A DNA stretch of 7,655 nt, from NCBI GenBank assembly GCA_905233325.1, contig CAJODU010000101.1, forward strand, positions 1 through 7,655, in the 5' to 3' direction. Both the position numbers and the translations under genes were made by a program. Source of the DNA: an uncultured Selenomonadaceae bacterium (lineage in GTDB: Bacteria; Bacillota; Negativicutes; Selenomonadales; Selenomonadaceae). The notes under the pieces are model-generated. The model saw nothing but the letters and a program-made list of their open reading frames with translations. It searched no databases and had not been told where the DNA came from. Below, piece after piece: positions 1 to 7,200 of the stretch; the first letter of the stretch is position 1; each line of letters starts with the position of its first letter.

Positions 1-153
1 TTCCAACTTTTATTATCTTTATTATATTCTATGGCAAATACTGATATTCCTGCACAGAAAATACTTCTATCCTCTGTTTCTTTGCCAAACTCTTGAAATA
101 GATAATTGATTTTAGTATAATGATTAATAGCTTTAAAGAATTGGGGTGAAGAG
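1..153. other. A+T-rich upstream intergenic region
   Basis: Apart from the promoter and the ribosome binding site of the first gene, nothing here is firmly identified. Two forward frames and one reverse frame stay open through much of it, but none has a supported start together with a recognisable product. No strong stem-loop terminator was seen. Confidence 0.5.
93..121 (+). promoter_or_regulatory. SigA/sigma-70 type promoter of the operon
   Basis: A -35 box TTGAAA (93-98) is separated by exactly 17 bp from a perfect -10 box TATAAT (116-121). Transcription would start near 128, leaving a leader of about 26 bases before the GTG start at 154. The leader holds a purine-rich ribosome site (GGGGTGA, 143-149). 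The surrounding DNA is markedly richer in A+T than the genes. No other promoter of this quality was seen before the three following genes, so it probably drives all of them. No clear operator palindrome was found. Confidence 0.75.
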
Positions 154-1263
154 GTGCAAATCAATTCAAATAAACGCTGGCTCAAAAGACTGCTCATTCT
201 CGGCGGCTTGATAATCATTACTATTCTTTTTGTTTTGACTTTCGGCTTTGATGTTTCCGTTGATGATAAAAAGCAGGAACGCCTTGCATTGTTGCTTATC
301 GACAGCACTAATGATGAATGGGAGAATGCACAATACTCCAACATGAAGGAAATCTGCTTTGAAGTTGGCGCGATGTTTCTTCACAGACAAAATTCGGCTG
401 AAAATGCTGTAAAATTCAAAGATACCATATCCGAACTTGTTCGTGATGGTGCGAATATGATATTTGTTGCCACTCCGACTTACTCCCTGCCGCGTGAATA
501 CTTCGCCGAGGAATATCCCGACATTGCATTTGCAACCAACTCTGCCGACTACAAGGAGAAGAACTTGACTCCCTACCTAGTCAGAATGTATCAAGGCCGC
601 TGGCTGTCCGGAGCTCTTGCCGGTATGAAGACTAAAACCAACGTAGTAGGTTATGTGGCTCCTTTCTCTGATTCTTTGATAAACGTCGAGATAAGTGCCT
701 TTGCTCTCGGTCTGCAGAGGACTAATCCAAATGCTAAAGTCGTTGTAATGTGGACGGGCGACTGGCAGAATGTAAAAGTAGCGGCTGATTGCACCGAGCG
801 GCTTGTCCGTGAGGCAAATGCTGACATTATCACCTATCATCAGAATGACAGGACTGTGCCGGACACTGCAGAGACTCTCAATGTTGACTTCATCGGCTAC
901 AATGATTCACTTGAGGGCTATTCGCCGCATCATCTCACCACTGTCAAATGCCGCTGGGACGTTTACTATCGTTATATTATCAACAAATATCGCAAGGGTG
1001 AACTAAATCATGGCGGTGATCATTGGCTGGATATTCGCAGCGGCAGTGTTGTGCTGACGAAGTATTCCTCACTCGTAACGCCCGAAATGAAACGTAAAAT
1101 TGAGGAACTTCGTCAAGAACTCGTTAACGGTCGCAATATATTCTCCGGCGATATATACGACAATGAAGGTATTAAACATTGCGCTGACGGCGAGACTATA
1201 AGCGACAAGGCTCTGCTATTCAGGACAAACTGGCTGGTGAGAGGGGTTGAAGTCTATGAATAA
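154..1263 (+). CDS. Membrane-anchored BMP/PnrA-family ligand-binding protein
   Basis: The 369-residue product belongs by sequence pattern to the BMP (basic membrane protein/PnrA/Med) family of periplasmic-binding-like proteins, which usually bind nucleosides or related small molecules. Family-like stretches are GRWLSGALAGMKTKTNVVGY (148-167), SAFALGLQRTNPNAKV followed by WTGDW (181-204), TYHQND (227-232) and IGYN (247-250). Residues 11-31 form one hydrophobic helix after a basic start. No lipobox cysteine follows it, so the protein is probably anchored by an uncleaved helix with the binding domain outside, unlike the usual lipoproteins of the family. The GTG start at 154 is the first usable codon after an in-frame stop (121-123) and lies just after GGGGTGA. 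The stop overlaps the ATG of the following kinase gene, so the two are translationally linked. No ABC ATPase or permease is present. A sensory role with the kinases is inferred, and the ligand is unknown. Confidence 0.88.
   Translation: MQINSNKRWLKRLLILGGLIIITILFVLTFGFDVSVDDKKQERLALLLIDSTNDEWENAQYSNMKEICFEVGAMFLHRQNSAENAVKFKDTISELVRDGANMIFVATPTYSLPREYFAEEYPDIAFATNSADYKEKNLTPYLVRMYQGRWLSGALAGMKTKTNVVGYVAPFSDSLINVEISAFALGLQRTNPNAKVVVMWTGDWQNVKVAADCTERLVREANADIITYHQNDRTVPDTAETLNVDFIGYNDSLEGYSPHHLTTVKCRWDVYYRYIINKYRKGELNHGGDHWLDIRSGSVVLTKYSSLVTPEMKRKIEELRQELVNGRNIFSGDIYDNEGIKHCADGETISDKALLFRTNWLVRGVEVYE
1239..1258 (+). promoter_or_regulatory. Ribosome binding site fixing the kinase start at ATG 1256
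   Basis: GAGAGGGG (1239-1246) lies 9 bases before ATG 1256. An in-frame TTG at 1247 directly abuts this purine tract and has no spacing for initiation, so ATG 1256 is the better start. This ATG overlaps the preceding stop codon (ATGAATAA), which suggests translational coupling. Confidence 0.65.
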
Positions 1264-2029
1264 TTTGATAGAGAGGCTGGAAGAATCACTTCAATCTCAT
1301 GGTATTTCAATACATACCTTTTACAACTTTGTGATATTAATGGTCTGCCTGTTGGCGTTTGCTCTGCTTATGCAGTACAGAATGACTCTGCTCTTAAATA
1401 ATGCACTTGAACAGCAGCTCACTCGACAGACAGCCAACCTCTCAATGATGGTTGAGGAACGATTTAATAAAACTTTTGAGAATCTTGAATATTTAGCAAA
1501 GCACATTGAGGAGAGTCCCTCTGTCCTGCCGGACTTGGTGAGACGCCTCAACGCCGCCAGAAATGAATTCAAAGTCAGAGGTATAACCATCGGTATCATT
1601 GATTTGAACGGTAAAGCCCTTCAAGGCACTTCATTGAGTAACTCGGATTTTAAAGAGCTGTATATGGCCTTCCGCGGCAATAGGGTCGTTGATTACTGCG
1701 AGGGCAAGGGGCTTCTGTTTGCATATCCTATATTCAACGGCAACAATGTCCGTTATGTCATCTACCGCCTCTACGAAGAGCGTGTCCTGTTCGATAATTT
1801 CGGTCTTGAGGAATATGATTCCGCCAGCCATATCCTTATACAAAACAGCAACAGGGAAGTTGTAGTGCCTTATCGCGGCTATAGCAAGAGTGATGAGACC
1901 TTCTTTGCTGATCCTGTCATTTACGAAGATTTGACAAACTCAAATACAGCAAGGCAGCAGCAATCTACTCCGACAGCTCTCAAGGCAAATACTTCCTCTT
2001 CGGTTCGGACTTGCCTCAAACTGACTTGA
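1256..2029 (+). CDS. Hybrid histidine kinase, N-terminal sensor part (frameshifted)
   Basis: This frame holds the sensor half of a receptor kinase whose catalytic half continues in another frame. From ATG 1256, residues about 22-43 are a transmembrane helix. An extracytoplasmic Cache-like domain follows (about 44-225) with recognisable blocks such as GITIGIIDLNGKAL and GLLFAYPIFNGNNVRYVIY. Up to the aspartate codon at 1928-1930 the sequence looks like a normal protein. Beyond that this frame gives a low-complexity tail rich in Thr, Ser and Gln, then stops at 2027-2029. The other frame from 1930 instead reads FDKLKYSKAAAIYSDSSQGK, then YFLFGSDLPQ, a plausible end of a Cache domain leading into the second membrane helix. 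Restoring one T gives a single protein of about 1006 residues. Assignment to a particular Cache subfamily is uncertain. As written, a kinase-less membrane sensor would be produced. Confidence 0.75.
   Translation: MNNLIERLEESLQSHGISIHTFYNFVILMVCLLAFALLMQYRMTLLLNNALEQQLTRQTANLSMMVEERFNKTFENLEYLAKHIEESPSVLPDLVRRLNAARNEFKVRGITIGIIDLNGKALQGTSLSNSDFKELYMAFRGNRVVDYCEGKGLLFAYPIFNGNNVRYVIYRLYEERVLFDNFGLEEYDSASHILIQNSNREVVVPYRGYSKSDETFFADPVIYEDLTNSNTARQQQSTPTALKANTSSSVRTCLKLT
1928..1935 (+). other. Probable -1 frameshift (one T missing) within the kinase gene
   Basis: The upstream frame reads gaa gat ttg (Glu-Asp-Leu). One extra T in the T run 1930-1932 would give Glu-Asp-Phe-Asp-Lys and join it to the downstream frame. 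The downstream frame has its last stop at 1909-1911 and the upstream frame stops at 2027-2029, so the shift must lie between 1912 and 2026. Protein continuity favours 1930. The site is not a canonical X-XXY-YYZ slippery heptamer, so a mutation or a sequencing/assembly error is likelier than programmed shifting. Confidence 0.7.
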
Positions 2030-4275
2030 CGATGATCGGCTATGTGCCTTGGTCGGCGGTCGGCAAGAGTGTCGAAAAGACTAATATGCTGATATTCATA
2101 GTCAATACCCTCTTGTCCTTCCTCTTCCTTGTGGTGAGTGTCTATCTCATGCTGCTCAGTGAGAGGGCAAAACTTACGGACAAGTTGAGTACCGAAAAGA
2201 CCGCTGCAGATCAAGCCAATCAAGCCAAAAGTGCCTTCCTCGCAAACATGAGCCACGAGATCAGAACGCCTATCAATGCCGTAATCGGAATGAATGAAAT
2301 GATCCTTCGCGAGTGTACGGATCCCGCGATTATTAAATATGCTCAAAATGCACACGCCGCCTCGGAGGCTCTTCTGTCATTAATCAATGATATTCTGGAC
2401 TTCAGCAAGATCGAAAGCGGCAAAATGGAACTTGTCGAAGATACCTATAAACTTGACGAACTCATCAAAAACCTGGTCAACATGATAAACCCCCGCGTTG
2501 AGAAAAAGAATCTTGAATTTAAAGTCACTGTCAACGAAAATATCCCCAACGAGCTATTTGGCGACAACGTGAGGATCAGGCAGGTCATTGTAAACTTCTT
2601 GAGCAATGCCGTCAAATATACAAGAACCGGTAGCATTGAATTGATAGTTGAGTTCACCGAATATATTCCGCCCAACTTGGATATAGAGATCTCCGAAGAG
2701 GATAACCACATTCTTCTGATGTTCAGCGTGAAGGATACAGGTATAGGTATTCGTGACGAGGACAGAGTCAAACTTTTCAAAGACTTTGAGCGATTAGACA
2801 ATAAGAAGAACAAAAATATTGAAGGCACGGGCTTGGGACTTGCAATCACCTACAATCTTGTCAAAATGATGCACGGCAATATATTGGTTGAGAGTGTTTA
2901 CGGCGCAGGATCAACCTTTACCGTCGTATTCCCTCAGAAGATCATAAATAATGCTGCTATTGGTAACTTTGAAGAAAAAATCCGTCAAAACAAGGTCAAT
3001 CAAGAAGTATACAAGCCCAGTTTCGTCGCTCCTGAGGCAAAAGTCCTTGTGGTTGATGATAATGAGATGAATCTGTTTGTGGCGGCGAGTCTGCTCAAGG
3101 GTACTAAGATACAGGTTGATACTGCAATGAGCGGAATGTCTGCCCTCAAAAAGATGGCACAGAATCAATATGATATGATCTTCCTTGATCAGATGATGCC
3201 CAGTCTTGACGGTATTCAGACCCTAAGGCTCGCCAACGAAATGCAAGAGAACAAGTCCAAAGGGGCTCCTATAGTTGCCTTGACTGCCAACGCTGTCTTC
3301 GGTGCAAGGGAGATGTTCATTAGTGAAGGTTTCACCGACTACCTCAGCAAGCCTATAGATTCCATTGCTCTTGAAAAAATGCTGATAGAATATCTGCCGG
3401 TGGATAAACTCCAAACTCCACCTAAAGTTGAGACGGAACCCACAAAACAGAATGAGGAGGTAAAGAGTAACATGGAAGAAATAATCTCATCACAATCAGA
3501 TTATCAATACCTCAATCCTGCAATGGGTATTCAGTACAGTGCCGGCATGGAAGATATGTACAGGGATATTTTGGCAATGTTCTGCAAACTCAAAGATGAA
3601 AAGAAAGTTAAAATCCAAGAGGCCTTCGATAAGGAAGACTGGAATAATTACACTACATTTGTTCACGCCTTAAAGTCAACGGCAAAGACAGTCGGCGGAG
3701 CACAGGTCTCAGAAATTGCCAAGAAACTCGAAATGGCAGGAAAGATCCTCATAGCCGCTACCTCCTCAGAACTCGACAAACATGAGGCAGAAGAATATAT
3801 CAGATCACACAATGGCGAATTAATGGAACTCTATGATAAACTCGTCGAAGAAGGGCGGCAATATCTGGACTCAAAATCACAGTCAACGTCAGAATCACCC
3901 TCACCCTCGGAATCACAAACAGAAACAGAATCAATAACGGAATGGGAAACGGAACAACCCGCAGAAACAGTAGATCAATCGGCAGCAGGTGAGGAAGAAG
4001 AAACCGAGCAAGAGACCTTTTCGGAGGACTTGGGCTTAGACTTTATGTTAAACCTGCACGGAGCTTTTGAAAAGGAAGACTGGGCGACTTACTCATCATT
4101 AATTCAGAATATTGAGGGCAGCACAAACGAAAGTATCATCAATGTACTCAAGCAAGTCAAAATGGCTTGTCAAATGATAACCTCCGACCTCACCACCGAT
4201 GAGGAGAAGGCAGAGGCTATTAAATATATTAAAGAACATCACGCTGATATAATGGAAGTTGTGGCGGATAGTTGA
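2011..4275 (+). CDS. Hybrid histidine kinase, catalytic part: HisKA-HATPase-REC-HPt-HPt-like
   Basis: This is the catalytic half of the preceding split kinase. Numbering is from TTG 2011 (add 252 for the joined protein). Order: end of the Cache domain (1-20), TM helix (about 27-50), HisKA with H-box SHEIRTPINAVIG and His82, and HATPase_c. The HATPase_c shows N-box NFLSNAVKY (195-203), G1 KDTGIGI (241-247) and G2 GTGLGL (272-277). Next is a receiver (about 343-462) with VVDD acidic residues, phospho-acceptor Asp393 (FLDQMMP), Thr425 and Lys447. An HPt domain follows (about 500-615) with HALKSTAKTVGG and phospho-His552. A Ser/Thr/Glu-rich linker (about 620-672) leads to a second HPt-like segment (about 677-750) in which the His position is Gln699. 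TTG 2011 and ATG 2032 have no Shine-Dalgarno sequence, so an independent start is unlikely. The protein would run a His-Asp-His phosphorelay at the inner face of the membrane. The output partner is not in the window. Confidence 0.88.
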   Translation: MPQTDLTMIGYVPWSAVGKSVEKTNMLIFIVNTLLSFLFLVVSVYLMLLSERAKLTDKLSTEKTAADQANQAKSAFLANMSHEIRTPINAVIGMNEMILRECTDPAIIKYAQNAHAASEALLSLINDILDFSKIESGKMELVEDTYKLDELIKNLVNMINPRVEKKNLEFKVTVNENIPNELFGDNVRIRQVIVNFLSNAVKYTRTGSIELIVEFTEYIPPNLDIEISEEDNHILLMFSVKDTGIGIRDEDRVKLFKDFERLDNKKNKNIEGTGLGLAITYNLVKMMHGNILVESVYGAGSTFTVVFPQKIINNAAIGNFEEKIRQNKVNQEVYKPSFVAPEAKVLVVDDNEMNLFVAASLLKGTKIQVDTAMSGMSALKKMAQNQYDMIFLDQMMPSLDGIQTLRLANEMQENKSKGAPIVALTANAVFGAREMFISEGFTDYLSKPIDSIALEKMLIEYLPVDKLQTPPKVETEPTKQNEEVKSNMEEIISSQSDYQYLNPAMGIQYSAGMEDMYRDILAMFCKLKDEKKVKIQEAFDKEDWNNYTTFVHALKSTAKTVGGAQVSEIAKKLEMAGKILIAATSSELDKHEAEEYIRSHNGELMELYDKLVEEGRQYLDSKSQSTSESPSPSESQTETESITEWETEQPAETVDQSAAGEEEETEQETFSEDLGLDFMLNLHGAFEKEDWATYSSLIQNIEGSTNESIINVLKQVKMACQMITSDLTTDEEKAEAIKYIKEHHADIMEVVADS
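2224..3423 (+). repeat. Paralogous kinase-receiver repeat, copy A
   Basis: This copy covers HisKA-HATPase-receiver of the second gene. It aligns with 6454-7653 at a constant offset of 4230 bases: the phospho-His codons are at 2254 and 6484, and the receiver Asp codons are 311 residues downstream in both. Identical DNA blocks include 2254-2276 (23 bp) and 3046-3072 (27 bp). This is a diverged gene duplication, not a mobile element. Confidence 0.8.
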
Positions 4276-4293
4276 TTTGGAGATACGAACATG
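4276..4293 (+). promoter_or_regulatory. Ribosome binding site of the tandem kinase gene
   Basis: GGAGA at 4279-4283 lies 7 bases before ATG 4291, immediately after the preceding stop (4273-4275). The 15-base gap has no room for a promoter or terminator, supporting co-transcription. Confidence 0.7.
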
Positions 4294-7200
4294 ATCGAAA
4301 AAATCAAAGGGTACATAACTGTACTGCGTAAAGGGACCAAGTCAGATTTCTACATCATTGCCGGAATAACCCTGCTATTTCTTGCGATCATCATTACAAA
4401 TGTCCATCTTGTATTAAATATGATAACGAATCAGACCGAAGAAATAGGACAAATGGAACTTGAAAATATACGAAGCAGCTTGCAGGAAGACTTGACGGAC
4501 GCTGAAAATACCACCCTGCGAATATCTCTTGAAGCTGAACAGATGATAAAAGCCGGAACTTCAAGAGCAAACCTCGCACCGTACTTTGAGCGGCAGAGCA
4601 GAATACAACATTCCGACTTCAAAGAAGCCTGCATTGATGTTTACATTGCCGGTCGTGATTGGGCGATAATACCGGGCTTTAATATACCTGCGAACTATCA
4701 CCCGCCGGAGAGAATCTGGTATAAAGGAGCTGTCAACAATCCGGGTAAGGTTTATATTACTGATCCTTATCTGGACGCCCGCACCGGAGAAATGTGCTAT
4801 ACCACTTCCATTGCACTCTCTGACGGTCAGACTGTAGTGGCTATGGACTTCAACTTCATCAACACACAAAAATTGATTCAGGAAATGATTGACGGTGAGG
4901 GACGTTTTGCTCTAATTGCAACGGCGAACGGCAAGATCATAAGCTGTAATGATATGTCACTGATTGGTGAGAATGTCTCAAAAAAGCTGCCGGAATATGA
5001 AGGTATTCTCAGCAGGGTTGTAAACGAAACGGAGCATAAAAACTTCTCGGTTACGTTGAGCGACGGAGATCACACCATCTTCAGCAACCACACAAATAAT
5101 GGCTGGTATCTGATTCTCAGCATTGATGAAACTATTCTATATAAAGACAGTCACAGGCAGATGATCGGCAGCACGCTCTTCAGTCTCTTCATGCTGATAA
5201 TTATTGTGATGTTTTACCTCTCCGGCATCAAGAATAAACTTGAGGCAGAAGAGGCTGTCCGTGCAAAAGAAGAATTCCTCTCAAACCTCTCGCATGATCT
5301 CAGAGAACCGCTGAATAAAATAATAAGCCTGTCTCACGAAACAGACGAGAGTAAAAAAGCCAACAGTTCGATACAGATCAGAGAATCCGCACAGCAGCTC
5401 TCAGGTATGCTGGACGATCTCTTTACATTCTCCAGCTTGATCTCTAAGGAAAAAGAGAAAGTCTACCAACCTGAAGAACTGATAAAAATGTCGAAATCAA
5501 ACAAAAATCTTCGCAAGGGTATAGTGGCTATACTTATTGCGGCAATGATCTGCAGTCTCGGCATCTACATCAGCACCGTCATTGAGCTTGCCAACCTCAA
5601 AATGAATCGTGCGGTTGACACCTATCAATATCAACTTTCCAACTGGCTTGCTCGCGAAAAGAGTATATTGAGCATGTTCACCAACTACATATCAGAGCGT
5701 CCCGAAATAATGAATAACTATCCGGCGGCGGTGAAGTGGCTCAACGATATTGCCAAGCACTATCCTGAAATATCGGCTTGCTATATGGCTAACCCTTACA
5801 AAAATCCGACGGTGATAATGAACACCGGCTGGCAGGGTCCTCCGGGCTGGCACGTTGAGGAGCGGCGTTGGTACATTGATACCGAGAAATCCTCAAGCGG
5901 TTTCAACATCTCCACGCCTTACTATGACGATCAAACGGGTCTCTACTGCGTTACTCTCTCTCAGATCATCTACGGCAAGAGGGGCGAATTCCTCGGTATC
6001 TTCGCCATTGATTTCTACCTTGACAGCCTCATCAAAATCCTCAGTGACAGTTACAATAAGCACAGATACGCCTTCTTGATTGATAAGAACGGCAACATCA
6101 TCAACCACCCGAACATTAACTATCAAATGTCGGCAACCCATATGACCAATGTCAAAGAGACTAAATATCTTGATTCTTACATGGAAGGCGATCTTTCTCG
6201 ATTCAATGATTACAATGATACTCTCTCCGTCTGCCTTGCCAAGAAGAATGATACTTCTGACTTCACCGTTGTGGTCGTCAATAGCTGCTTGAGCATTTAC
6301 GGCGACATTTTCTCCTTGAGTGCCTTCCTCTTCCTGCTCTTTGTACTTTGCATTATTTTGATTGACCTGCTCATTGATCGACTCTTTGAATGGCAGGATT
6401 CCGTCAACGATCAACTCAAAAAGGCTATTAACGCTGCTGTTTCGGCGGGCAAGGCTAAATCTCAATTCTTCGCGCAGATGTCTCACGAGATCAGAACGCC
6501 TATCAACGCCGTTATTGGTATGAATGAAATGATTCTGCGCGAAAGCAGGGATCCGGCGGTGATAAATTACTCTCAAAATGCCGCTGCTGCCGGTGAATCG
6601 CTCCTGTCTCTGATAAATGATATACTCGATTTCAGTAAACTTGAATCGGATAAAATGGAGCTTGTCGAAGAGAACTATCACCTTGACGACCTCATCAAAA
6701 ATCTCATCAATATGATAAAGTTCCGTGCAGAGAAGAAAAATCTTGACTTCAAGGTGAAAGTAAACGAAGACGTCCCCAACGAACTATTTGGTGATTCGGT
6801 GAGGATACGTCAAGTCGTCGTGAACTTCCTCACCAATGCCGTCAAATACACCAAGGTCGGCGGCGTGGTGTTTAGCGTCGATATGGATTTGGGTATTGAT
6901 GATGAAAACGGAGAAAGTGCGGGACGTCAAATGGGAGAAATTCTCCTCAAATTCAGCGTCAAGGACAGCGGAATAGGTATTCGCGACGAGGACAAGTCCA
7001 AGCTGTTCAAGGACTTTGAGAGATTCGACGCCAAGCAGAACAAGAACATTGAGGGGACAGGTCTCGGTCTTGCCATCACTGCCAAGCTCGTCAAGATGAT
7101 GCGCGGCAAGATAGAGGTTGAAAGCGTCTACGGTGAGGGTTCAACCTTCACTGTGCTGGTGCCTCAGAAGGTAATAAACAGGAAGGGCGTCGGCAAGTTC

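Noticed and set aside
1..96. Forward frame open from the left edge to TGA 94-96, possibly the tail of an upstream gene.
   Set aside because: Only 31 codons, A+T-rich, a second forward frame is open as well, and no family is recognised.
1..197. Reverse-strand open frame from a possible ATG at 197-195 running off the left edge, with protein-like text such as FGKETEDRSIFCAGISVF.
   Set aside because: It would overlap the promoter and the start of the BMP gene, has no convincing ribosome site, and I do not recognise the product. A decayed gene fragment cannot be excluded; sequence further left and a protein search would decide.
1927..1936. Programmed -1 ribosomal frameshifting at the kinase break.
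   Set aside because: No canonical slippery heptamer and only three Ts; no clear downstream stem-loop or upstream Shine-Dalgarno stimulator was seen.
2011..2034. Independent start of a second kinase gene at TTG 2011 or ATG 2032.
   Set aside because: No Shine-Dalgarno sequence, and translation upstream in the same frame continues a Cache domain back to about 1930.
1921..2355. Reverse-strand open frame of 144 codons over the frameshift region.
   Set aside because: A shadow of the kinase coding sequence; similar antisense text recurs opposite the paralogous copy, as expected from duplicated sense-strand sequence.
5893..6681. Long reverse-strand open frame of 262 codons.
   Set aside because: It lies antisense inside the second dCache and HisKA region of the tandem kinase, whose frame carries clear conserved motifs; its own product has no recognisable domain.
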